Assembly: GCA_030671315.1 (NCBI GenBank)
Contig: DAOUZW010000040.1
Location: 1-8,146 of the forward strand
Reading direction: 5' to 3'
From: Candidatus Bathyarchaeota archaeon
GTDB taxonomy: Archaea > Thermoproteota > Bathyarchaeia > 40CM-2-53-6 > RBG-13-38-9
Length of the DNA: 8,146 nt
A program made the position numbers and the translations under genes. The notes below the pieces were generated by a model. That model searched no databases. It was not told where the DNA came from and was given only the letters and a program-made list of their open reading frames with translations. Each line of letters starts with the position of its first letter. The stretch's first letter is position 1. Of the stretch, positions 1 through 4,861 are shown in pieces.

Positions 1-111
1 TACGAAATTGATTTTGATTCCATGAAAATTTTAGACGACATTAACATTGTTTTAACTAAAGAGTCGTGGAAGAAGTTCGAAGACAATCTATTCAAGAAGG
101 CTGGTTTGTAG
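1..111 (+). CDS. C-terminal end of an unidentified protein (partial)
   Basis: Frame 1 is open from the window edge to a TAG at 109-111 and encodes 36 residues. The tail is rich in Lys, Asp, Asn and Ile and contains the segment LTKESWKKFEDNLFKKAGL, which reads like a soluble, probably helical protein end rather than random sequence. Codon choice resembles that of the neighbouring genes. The product cannot be identified from so short a piece. The gene ends only 16 bases before the stop codon of the oxidoreductase on the other strand, so the two transcription units converge. It could be a chance open frame, but its composition makes a real gene end more likely. Confidence 0.55.
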   Translation, partial: YEIDFDSMKILDDINIVLTKESWKKFEDNLFKKAGL

Positions 112-127
112 CACACTTTCTAAATGG

Positions 128-1165
128 TTACTTATATCTCCGCATGGTTATCCATTGGACAATGTATTTGAAGATTCCCGGAACTATTCCTGTAATAACA
201 ATTTTTCCGTAAATCAGAATACCTGACCAATCTCCCAGGCTTAAAACCATAATTCTTTTTTTTGGTTTGTATGAAATTATTCTTTTGTTTGTCATCAATT
301 TATGTATATTTTTTACAATGAAACTTCCATGAATTCTTGCGTTTTGAGCAGTCTTCTCTTCAGATACACTGCAGACATCCCCTCCTACAAAAATATTCTC
401 AGAGCCATGTAATTGTAAATGATCGTTTACTTTCAACGCTCCTTTATTTGTAAAGATTTGTGGATCGAAACCGTTTAGGTAATCCGGGGACCATCTGATC
501 CCGGCACACCAAATCGCAATATCTGCTTCTATTTTGCTACCTTTATTTGATATGAAAATTCGATCTTCATGTCTAACGATTTCTTCATTAAAGATTATTT
601 TAGCTCCTTTTTTCTCCAAGAATTTGTGGGCATAACATGATGCTTTAGTAGGATTTCGTTCGATCAGTTTATCTTTTGAATGGATAATAGTTACATGTTT
701 ATCTTTCATCTTCGTTACTAGTTCTCCTGCGATCTCTGTTCCGATTAAACCTCCACCAATAATGAGTATATGTTTGGCGTTGACGATTTTTTGATTTACC
801 TGTATCGCACTTTTACTAGATTTCAATGTAAAGACATTTTCTTGATTATCTAGAAATATCGGATAGTCTACTCCAGTAGAGATTACCAAATAATCATATG
901 GTATTTTTCCATTTTTTGTTTCGACATATTGATCTGTCAAATTAGTTAATTGGTCTACGATTACTTTTCCTTGCTTTACAATTTTTTCAAAAGGAACAGT
1001 AATTTTGTCTAAATATTCACTATCAGAAATTAGTTTGTGTATGCTCGGAGTGTATTCGTAATATAGCTTATTATCTATTAGAATTACATCCACATCTTGG
1101 CGCTTATCTAATTTTTTCGCTATTATTGCTCCGCAGAATCCGCCTCCTAAAATTATGAGTTTCAT
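128..1165 (-). CDS. NAD(P)/FAD-dependent oxidoreductase, NDH-2/AIF type
   Basis: The 345-residue product has the two-dinucleotide-binding-domain layout of pyridine nucleotide-disulfide family oxidoreductases. The N-terminal FAD Rossmann motif GGGFCG is at residues 7-12, with acidic D31 ending the second strand. VISTGVD (94-100) follows, then a second Rossmann motif GGGLIG (137-142) for NAD(P)H, and IFVGGDV (258-264) as the second FAD contact. The segment KTAQNARIHG (271-280) and the C-terminal region after residue 305, with an amphipathic stretch ending in basic residues, resemble type II NADH dehydrogenases and AIFM2-like proteins. No CxxC or CxxxxC redox disulfide is visible, which argues against a thioredoxin or glutathione reductase. 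By family, it would pass electrons from NAD(P)H through FAD to a quinone or other acceptor at the inner face of the membrane; the acceptor is unknown. The ATG start is supported by a TATA-like box 26 bases upstream. It appears to be a single-gene unit. Confidence 0.88.
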   Translation of the reverse strand: MKLIILGGGFCGAIIAKKLDKRQDVDVILIDNKLYYEYTPSIHKLISDSEYLDKITVPFEKIVKQGKVIVDQLTNLTDQYVETKNGKIPYDYLVISTGVDYPIFLDNQENVFTLKSSKSAIQVNQKIVNAKHILIIGGGLIGTEIAGELVTKMKDKHVTIIHSKDKLIERNPTKASCYAHKFLEKKGAKIIFNEEIVRHEDRIFISNKGSKIEADIAIWCAGIRWSPDYLNGFDPQIFTNKGALKVNDHLQLHGSENIFVGGDVCSVSEEKTAQNARIHGSFIVKNIHKLMTNKRIISYKPKKRIMVLSLGDWSGILIYGKIVITGIVPGIFKYIVQWITMRRYK

Positions 1166-1187
1166 AATTTCATGAAGAGTTTGAAGT

Positions 1188-1195
1188 TATTTAAA
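1188..1195 (-). promoter_or_regulatory. TATA-like box of the NDH-2-type oxidoreductase gene
   Basis: On the minus strand this reads TTTAAATA. Its centre is about 26 bases upstream of the ATG at 1165, the usual spacing between an archaeal TATA box and the transcription start. This predicts a leaderless mRNA starting at or next to the ATG. No Shine-Dalgarno sequence lies between the box and the start codon, which fits. Confidence 0.6.
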
Positions 1196-1246
1196 CGAGA
1201 ACATGAATGTTAAAGCATCACTATTTTTTGGCAGCATACGATCAAA

Positions 1247-1342
1247 TTATGGATCTCGTACTGATCCCATATGAAGAATAAAGATATTAATAATGGAAAG
1301 AAGAAAAATTGCAGCGAGCATATCAACTAATAAGATGTTCAT
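1247..1342 (-). CDS. 31-residue single-span membrane peptide (putative)
   Basis: This short frame starts with an ATG at 1342, 3 bases after the stop codon of the zinc-ribbon peptide, and ends with TAA at 1247-1249. The product starts MNILLVDMLAAIFLLSIINI, followed by FILHMGSVRDP. It is one continuous hydrophobic segment from about residue 3 to 24, followed by a short polar tail with one Arg and one Asp. A single membrane helix is the only visible feature, and I recognise no family. The tight spacing suggests co-transcription and translational coupling with the upstream zinc ribbon. There is no clear Shine-Dalgarno sequence, and the length is short enough for a chance frame, so the call is tentative. 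A second in-frame ATG at 1321 would give a 24-residue version. Confidence 0.35.
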   Translation of the reverse strand: MNILLVDMLAAIFLLSIINIFILHMGSVRDP

Positions 1343-1345
1343 TCT

Positions 1346-1462
1346 TTATTTACAATAAGGACATGAGCCATAAATTTCAAGATCAAACATTCCACCGCAT
1401 CCATTACAGCGAGTTAAGTTAAGTTCTTTGCCTTGATTCGATTTCTCTTTATCATTAGACAT
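1346..1462 (-). CDS. 38-residue zinc-ribbon protein
   Basis: The frame runs from the ATG at 1460-1462 to a TAA at 1346-1348. The product has a charged N-terminal tail (MSNDKEKSNQGKELNL), then CNGCGG at residues 19-24 and CPYC at 34-37. Two CxxC knuckles 11 residues apart, the first followed by GG, are a typical four-cysteine zinc ribbon. Such mini-ribbons are common in archaea, often uncharacterised, and are generally suspected to bind nucleic acid or protein partners. No specific function can be assigned here. Real coding is supported by the intact four-Cys pattern and by a TATA-like sequence centred about 30 bases upstream of the ATG. It probably forms a two-gene unit with the membrane peptide that follows 3 bases downstream. 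It is unrelated in detail to the TFB-type ribbon further right. Confidence 0.75.
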   Translation of the reverse strand: MSNDKEKSNQGKELNLTRCNGCGGMFDLEIYGSCPYCK

Positions 1463-1630
1463 GATTGTATTTTTCCCCTTTTAACGCTTATAAAAAGAGT
1501 TGATAAACGTGTGCTATAAGGAGTAAATCATAACTCAAATAGTTGATTCTTAGCTGGCAAGCTACTTAATTAATCATGGAAACATCTGCCTAAATCTTCA
1601 AGAAAAGAAAGTAAGCAGAGATTATTGAAT
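1463..1630. other. Intergenic stretch with no gene recognised
   Basis: Between the zinc-ribbon start and the 93-residue frame I see no convincing coding sequence or RNA gene on either strand. Apart from the zinc-ribbon promoter at its left end, the only structure is a small perfect inverted repeat, TAGCT-GGCA-AGCTA at 1551-1564 (five-base stem, four-base loop), followed by the AT-rich palindrome TTAATTAA at 1566-1573. The hairpin is too short to call a terminator. Confidence 0.4.
1487..1496 (-). promoter_or_regulatory. TATA-like box of the 38-residue zinc-ribbon gene
   Basis: On the minus strand this reads TTTTTATAAG and is centred about 30 bases upstream of the ATG at 1462. This predicts a transcript with a leader of only a few bases. 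A purine-rich AAAAGGGGAAAAA lies between box and start, but it would be mostly upstream of the transcript start and so is probably not a ribosome binding site. Confidence 0.5.
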
Positions 1631-1912
1631 CTAACGTAAAAGTCCATAATCGAATAATCGAGATACAAGAGGACTCAGTAATTTCAGAGTCATGTCACGT
1701 TTTCTATATAATATGAAGGCAACTGGAAGAATCAGTATCAACAGTATAAGAATCCAGGAACTTGAAAGGAAAACAGATAATTTATCGACTGGAACTAATT
1801 CCCCTGCAACAGATGTAGATTGATCTCCACTTTCGGTAGGACCGGACTTTACATTTAAAGCTTGAATTCGTCTGGCTTTCAAAACTGTAACCCAATTATT
1901 GTGGAGAGTCAT
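1631..1912 (-). CDS. Hypothetical 93-residue protein with one C-terminal membrane segment
   Basis: The frame starts with an ATG at 1912 and ends with TAG. The N-terminal half is polar, with a Ser/Thr/Gly-rich stretch at about residues 23-36 (SGPTESGDQSTSV). A strong hydrophobic helix follows at about 50-69 (SSSWILILLILILPVAFILY) and is closed by RKR. This order (low-complexity linker, membrane helix, basic stop-transfer) is what the C-terminal anchor of an exported archaeal surface protein looks like. Such a protein would normally carry a large extracellular domain and a signal peptide, and neither is present. The frame stays open upstream only to a TAG 13 codons before the ATG. No TATA-like box sits at the standard distance. 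It may be a small tail-anchored protein, the decayed end of a larger gene, or a chance frame. I do not recognise a family. Confidence 0.35.
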   Translation of the reverse strand: MTLHNNWVTVLKARRIQALNVKSGPTESGDQSTSVAGELVPVDKLSVFLSSSWILILLILILPVAFILYRKRDMTLKLLSPLVSRLFDYGLLR

Positions 1913-1991
1913 CAGAAATAAGCCTATCGACTCGAAAAATGGATCCTAAACGATTCCATAAGTAGATCAACTAGCTATCAAAAATTCTAAG

Positions 1992-2000
1992 TTATTTAAG
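1992..2000 (+). promoter_or_regulatory. TATA-like box of the LOG-like gene
   Basis: TTATTTAAG is centred 26 bases before the ATG at 2022, so the transcript should start at or next to the start codon (leaderless). The 15 bases at 1989-2003 match 14 of the 15 at 1184-1198, the TATA region of the oxidoreductase gene, which supports a shared promoter style. Confidence 0.6.
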
Positions 2001-2021
2001 CGAAGATGTGAACTTTACCGT

Positions 2022-2501
2022 ATGAAACAGATTACTGTTATTGGAAGTGCTCAAAGTATTTCTTCAGATGTTTATCAAATGGCTGAAGAACTTGGCAAAG
2101 CAATCGCATCAAGAGGCGCCGTATTGATTACTGGAGGCAGAGGTGGCGTCATGGAAGCAGTCTGTAAAGGAGCTAAGGAGAAACAAGGTCTTACCGTAGG
2201 TATCCTACCAGGGTGCAATAAAGATGCAAACCCATATGTGGATATTATTATTGTAACCGGAATGGGTGATGGGAGAAACATTATCAATATCAAATCAGCT
2301 GACGCAATTATCGCTGTCAACGGTGGGGCTGGAACTCTTTCTGAAATTGCATTAGCATTAAAGACTGATAGAAAAGTAATTGCAATCAGACCTTCTGGCG
2401 GAGTTGCTGAAAAGATGGCCGGTATCGTGATCGATGGTAGAGAAGTTACATCTGTTGAATCTGTTGAAGAAGCAATTGATTTGGTTTTTGAAGAGAATTG
2501 A
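2022..2501 (+). CDS. TIGR00725/LOG-like Rossmann-fold protein
   Basis: The 159-residue protein has the fold and motifs of the LOG / 'lysine decarboxylase-like' (SLOG) superfamily. These are a first strand with IGSA (7-10), GGRGGVMEA (38-46), ILPG (61-64), GDGRNIINIKSADAIIAV (82-99) and GGAGTLSEIA (101-110). The last corresponds to the PGGxGTxxE nucleotide-binding signature, with E108 in the catalytic-glutamate position and Asn in place of the Pro. The length fits the TIGR00725 branch. Members of LOG families hydrolyse nucleoside 5'-monophosphates to free base and ribose phosphate (best known for cytokinin activation), but the substrate of this archaeal branch is not known to me. A nucleotide ligand or phosphoribohydrolase activity is inference. 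It is a soluble cytoplasmic protein. It seems to be transcribed alone from its own TATA box, leaderless. The long open frame on the opposite strand is a shadow. Confidence 0.88.
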   Translation: MKQITVIGSAQSISSDVYQMAEELGKAIASRGAVLITGGRGGVMEAVCKGAKEKQGLTVGILPGCNKDANPYVDIIIVTGMGDGRNIINIKSADAIIAVNGGAGTLSEIALALKTDRKVIAIRPSGGVAEKMAGIVIDGREVTSVESVEEAIDLVFEEN

Positions 2502-2530
2502 GGATGATTTACAATTTTGGGCAAAGTTCT

Positions 2531-2540
2531 CTTTAAATAA
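2531..2540 (+). promoter_or_regulatory. Candidate TATA box upstream of the SdpI-family gene
   Basis: CTTTAAATAA resembles the box used by the oxidoreductase gene. It would place a transcript start near 2562, giving about 66 bases of leader before the ATG at 2628. A second candidate, TTCTATAAAC at 2561-2570, would place the start near 2592, right on the tandem repeat. I cannot choose between them from sequence alone. Confidence 0.4.
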
Positions 2541-2589
2541 TGTCTAGAGATTTATTTTCTTTCTATAAACTTCTTAAGGATATAGTACT

Positions 2590-2613
2590 TGCAGTGTACC
2601 CTGCAGTGTGCCC
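2590..2613 (+). repeat. 12-base tandem repeat in the SdpI-family leader
   Basis: Two adjacent copies, TGCAGTGTACCC (2590-2601) and TGCAGTGTGCCC (2602-2613), match at 11 of 12 positions. They are GC-rich in an AT-rich surround and sit just before the likely ATG at 2628, at or just after a predicted transcript start. That is where a repressor operator would work, but a role is inference. Confidence 0.6.
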
Positions 2614-2627
2614 TATTAGGCGAAAGC

Positions 2628-3266
2628 ATGATGTTTAGAATAATTATAGTGGGATTAATCGTTCTTTCTTTTGCTATTGGAATCTATGTCTATCCTCAGA
2701 TGCCCAATATGATGGCTTCTCATTGGAACACAGAAGGGCAAGTGGATGGATATATGAGTAAATTCTGGGGACTCTTCCTAATGCCGTTTGTTATAGTTGG
2801 ATTATCATTACTTTTTATTATTATACCTAAAATTGATCCATTGAAAAGTAATATAGAAAAATTTAGAATACATTATGATCGATTCATAATACTGTTAATT
2901 TCATATCTCTTTCTTATCCATATTTTTATGATAGCATGGAGTTTTGGTTACAGGTTCAATATTTTATATTTCATGATGCCCGCTTTGGGATTTTTTTTCT
3001 ATTATGCGGGTATTCTCACTGAGAATGCAAAAATGAACTGGTTCATTGGCATAAGGACTCCTTGGACATTGAGCAATGAGGATGTATGGGATAAAACACA
3101 CAAGATAGGTGGAAAGCTATTCAAAATTGCAGGATTGATAGCATTTAGCGGCGCATTTTTCAGCAAATACACTATATTTTTCATTCTTGTTCCAATACTT
3201 TCTGTAGTAGCTTTCACAGTGATCTATTCATATTTTGAATATCAGAAAACGATTGAACATCCATAG
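2628..3266 (+). CDS. DUF1648/SdpI-family integral membrane protein
   Basis: From the ATG at 2628 the product is 212 residues with about six hydrophobic segments (roughly 3-22, 46-67, 86-104, 112-130, 165-178 and 181-202). After the first helix comes SHWNTEGQVDGYMSK (31-45), the DUF1648 signature. Further on, NWFIGIRTPWTLSNEDVW (137-154) followed by KTHKIGG (156-162) is the hallmark of the SdpI family. SdpI of Bacillus subtilis gives immunity to the SdpC toxin and takes part in signalling to a repressor. Archaeal and other distant relatives are mostly uncharacterised, so immunity should not be assumed. No toxin or ArsR-type repressor gene is visible here. A TTG at 2589 would add 13 residues, but these are encoded by the GC-rich tandem repeat and do not resemble the family N-terminus, so the ATG is preferred; a second ATG follows directly. 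The gene ends 23 bases before the convergent split-barrel gene. Confidence 0.85.
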   Translation: MMFRIIIVGLIVLSFAIGIYVYPQMPNMMASHWNTEGQVDGYMSKFWGLFLMPFVIVGLSLLFIIIPKIDPLKSNIEKFRIHYDRFIILLISYLFLIHIFMIAWSFGYRFNILYFMMPALGFFFYYAGILTENAKMNWFIGIRTPWTLSNEDVWDKTHKIGGKLFKIAGLIAFSGAFFSKYTIFFILVPILSVVAFTVIYSYFEYQKTIEHP

Positions 3267-3270
3267 CATC

Positions 3271-3281
3271 CTGCACTGCAG
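3271..3281. repeat. CTGCA-C-TGCAG palindrome between convergent genes
   Basis: CTGCACTGCAG is a perfect inverted repeat around one central base. It lies 5 bases after the SdpI-family stop codon, between convergent genes. The eight bases CACTGCAG at 3274-3281 are the reverse complement of CTGCAGTG at 2601-2608 in the leader repeat of the same gene. There is no following T-run to make it a terminator. Confidence 0.4.
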
Positions 3282-3289
3282 AAGGATAA

Positions 3290-3793
3290 TTACGATGATT
3301 TCTTAATCACATCAAAATGTAATTGAGCTTTTTCTGGTGACCGAAAAACAGCAGTAATAGGTACGCCTATCATGAAGGTTTCTATTCGACCTGTGGGCAC
3401 AACGCGTATCCAGATGCTTTCTCCCCATTTCTGGACATCAATATTTTCTATAAGTTGACGAAGAACATGTCGATTAATATACGATGATTTTGAAAGGACT
3501 CTCTGTGCTTCATTATCATCGATTGGTAAAATTTCTGCAATTCCACGATATTGTATACTGCGTGGCGGTGCGGGAATCAATGGCCAGGGCACAGGAATTT
3601 GTATCGCAACATTTGAGTTTCGACGAATATTCCTAACTTTAGCAGTGTTTTCACTAGTTGGAATGAACAAGGTTAGATCTTTAGCCAAATAGCATACACC
3701 GACTGCATGTGGACCTTGTTTATCCTGTGTCGCTAATATGCAAAAACTGCGTTTAGATATAAGGTGAGCCAGATCTTCAATCGAGAAGGCCAT
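3290..3793 (-). CDS. Pyridoxamine 5'-phosphate oxidase-like FMN-binding split-barrel protein
   Basis: The 167-residue protein shows the PNPOx-like split-barrel pattern. An N-terminal helix is followed by FCILATQDKQGPHAVGVCYL (residues 17-36), the hydrophobic strand DLTLFIPT (39-46), and the strongly conserved-looking ENTAKVRNIRRNSNVAI (48-64), the flavin-phosphate-contacting region of the family. A further strand YRGIAEIL (82-89) and a C-terminal WIRVVPTGRIETF (128-140) complete the barrel. Related proteins bind FMN or deazaflavin F420 and reduce or oxidise small molecules; some bind haem. Which cofactor applies here cannot be told from sequence, and a true pyridoxamine phosphate oxidase is unlikely because the length and motifs fit the general stress/F420-type branch better. 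The ATG is preceded by AT-rich sequence with a possible TATA region near 3819-3833, but no ribosome binding site. It stands alone, divergent from the TFB-type ribbon gene. Confidence 0.8.
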   Translation of the reverse strand: MAFSIEDLAHLISKRSFCILATQDKQGPHAVGVCYLAKDLTLFIPTSENTAKVRNIRRNSNVAIQIPVPWPLIPAPPRSIQYRGIAEILPIDDNEAQRVLSKSSYINRHVLRQLIENIDVQKWGESIWIRVVPTGRIETFMIGVPITAVFRSPEKAQLHFDVIKKSS

Positions 3794-3882
3794 AACAACA
3801 ACCCAAGATACTTATGTTCATTGAATATTTTTGAATTAGACTCGACAAAATACTTTCGGTAATGTGTGAATTTATGTTATAG

Positions 3883-3892
3883 AATATTTAAC
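3883..3892 (+). promoter_or_regulatory. TATA-like box of the TFB-type zinc-ribbon gene
   Basis: AATATTTAAC is centred about 30 bases before the GTG at 3917, which predicts a leader of only a few bases. If so, the purine-rich GAGAAGGAAA at 3901-3910 would lie upstream of the transcript start, not act as a ribosome binding site. The alternative is an earlier TATA (TTATGTTATAG, 3872-3882) with that stretch serving as a Shine-Dalgarno sequence. Confidence 0.45.
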
Positions 3893-3916
3893 AATATATT
3901 GAGAAGGAAATGAAAA

Positions 3917-4141
3917 GTGACTTCCATCAAGACTTTGAAATGCGAATGTGGGAATAAAGACCAATCAAAGTTCATTACAGCATCAGATGGAGAGATTGTC
4001 TGTGGGAAATGCGGAGCTGTGATTGATCAAGTTGAATTAAAGAATACTGATGATAAAGAGGGAGAAATTGAGTGTTGGGATGGAGAGCTTGATCTATGCC
4101 GGAATCTATTGGAAGAACGTGTCAGCAAGAAAGGCTGGTAA
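3917..4141 (+). CDS. Stand-alone TFB/TFIIB-type zinc-ribbon protein
   Basis: The 74-residue protein begins with a GTG. An in-frame TGA two codons earlier and the ribbon starting at residue 9 make this start close to certain. KCECGN (8-13) and EIVCGKCGAVI (26-36) give the arrangement seen at the N-terminus of archaeal TFB, where the ribbon contacts RNA polymerase. The second knuckle followed by G-A-V-I is especially TFB-like. Two differences stand out. The first knuckle is C-x-C, not C-x-x-C, and the two cyclin-like repeats that bind TBP and DNA are absent, replaced by an acidic segment and a short helix (ELDLCRNLLEERVSKKGW). C53 and C61 in that tail could also coordinate metal. It might bind polymerase or act as a TFB competitor, or the ribbon may be used elsewhere; all are inference. 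It ends 24 bases from the convergent livF stop. Confidence 0.75.
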   Translation: MTSIKTLKCECGNKDQSKFITASDGEIVCGKCGAVIDQVELKNTDDKEGEIECWDGELDLCRNLLEERVSKKGW

Positions 4142-4165
4142 TCCCAACTGTAATGATTATCAGTA

Positions 4166-4861
4166 TTAGGCTACAGCTATGTAATCTTGAAGTTCTTTTC
4201 TTTCTTTCACTTCAGAAGGTAAACCGTCAAAAACTATGTGACCATCTCTCATAATATAAACTCTGTCTGCTAGATCTAGCGCAAGATTGACATTTTGTTC
4301 AACTAACAAGATAGAAGTTTTTCCTTTGATTTTATGGAATGAAGTCACAAGTGATTTTGCTATTAACGGTGCTAGTCCTTGAGTCGGTTCATCTAAGATT
4401 AGAAGTTTTTTATCTCCTAGAAGTGCTCTACCTGTCGCAAGCATCTGTTGCTCGCCACCACTCAGACTACCAGCATTAGTGTCAAGATAGTTCTTTAGAA
4501 CGGGGAAGTAATCGAAAACTTGTTCGTAGCTTTTTATTTTTGACCCTGATGCTGCTAGCATAAGATTCTCTGAAACTGTAAGTTCTGGAAATATGCCTCT
4601 ATACTCTGGAACATAACCTATCCCCATAATCGTTCTGGAGTATATTGGTTCTTTTGATATTTCGCGACCCGCGAATTTTATCTTACCATTACGTATTGGC
4701 GTAAGTCCCATTATGCTCCTTAGTGTTGTTGTTTTTCCTACACCATTACGGCCTAGAAACGCAACTATTTCTCCTTGGTCAACATTGAAGGAGACATCAA
4801 ATAGAATGTGACTATCACCGTAGAAGGTGTTTATGTTTTCAACCTCAAGAAGTGTCGCCAA
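4166..4861 (-). CDS. livF: Branched-chain amino acid-type ABC transporter ATPase LivF
   Basis: From the TTG at 4861 the product is 231 residues, the usual LivF length. It opens ATLLEVENINTFYGDSHILF, typical of LivF. Walker A GRNGVGKTT is at 37-45, VPEYRGIFPELTV (84-96) is the LivF form of the Q-loop region with Glu in place of Gln, the ABC signature LSGGEQQ is at 133-139, Walker B LLILDEP at 153-159, and LVEQN (186-190) has the Gln that LivF proteins carry in the H-loop position. An ATG at 4912 would add 17 residues not typical of the family and would overlap livG by 68 bases. The TTG has GGGAGA six bases upstream and overlaps livG by 17 bases, so it is preferred. It should form a heterodimer with LivG under the LivH-LivM permease and hydrolyse ATP to drive import. 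Confidence 0.9.
   Translation of the reverse strand: MATLLEVENINTFYGDSHILFDVSFNVDQGEIVAFLGRNGVGKTTTLRSIMGLTPIRNGKIKFAGREISKEPIYSRTIMGIGYVPEYRGIFPELTVSENLMLAASGSKIKSYEQVFDYFPVLKNYLDTNAGSLSGGEQQMLATGRALLGDKKLLILDEPTQGLAPLIAKSLVTSFHKIKGKTSILLVEQNVNLALDLADRVYIMRDGHIVFDGLPSEVKERKELQDYIAVA

Noticed and set aside
1203..1274. 23-residue plus-strand frame starting MNVKASLFFG
   Set aside because: It overlaps the 31-residue membrane peptide frame on the other strand, and the nearby TATA sequence is too close to the ATG to drive it.
2075..2524. 149-residue open frame on the minus strand across the LOG-like gene
   Set aside because: It lies entirely antisense to a gene with clear family motifs, is Ser/Pro/Ile-rich in the way of a shadow frame, and shows no domain.
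2589..2627. TTG start adding 13 residues to the SdpI-family protein
   Set aside because: The extra residues (MQCTLQCALLGES) come from the tandem repeat and do not look like the family N-terminus; ATG 2628 begins directly before the first membrane helix.
3002..3217. 71-residue minus-strand frame inside the SdpI-family gene
   Set aside because: Shadow of a well-supported membrane-protein gene; no promoter or recognisable motif.
2589..3266. SdpI-family gene as part of a toxin-immunity system
   Set aside because: No toxin precursor, processing factor or ArsR-type repressor gene lies beside it; archaeal homologues need not be immunity proteins.
4142..4165. Imperfect inverted repeat ACTGTAATGATTATCAGT between convergent genes as a terminator
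   Set aside because: The arms pair over only four to five bases with no T-run; not enough to call.
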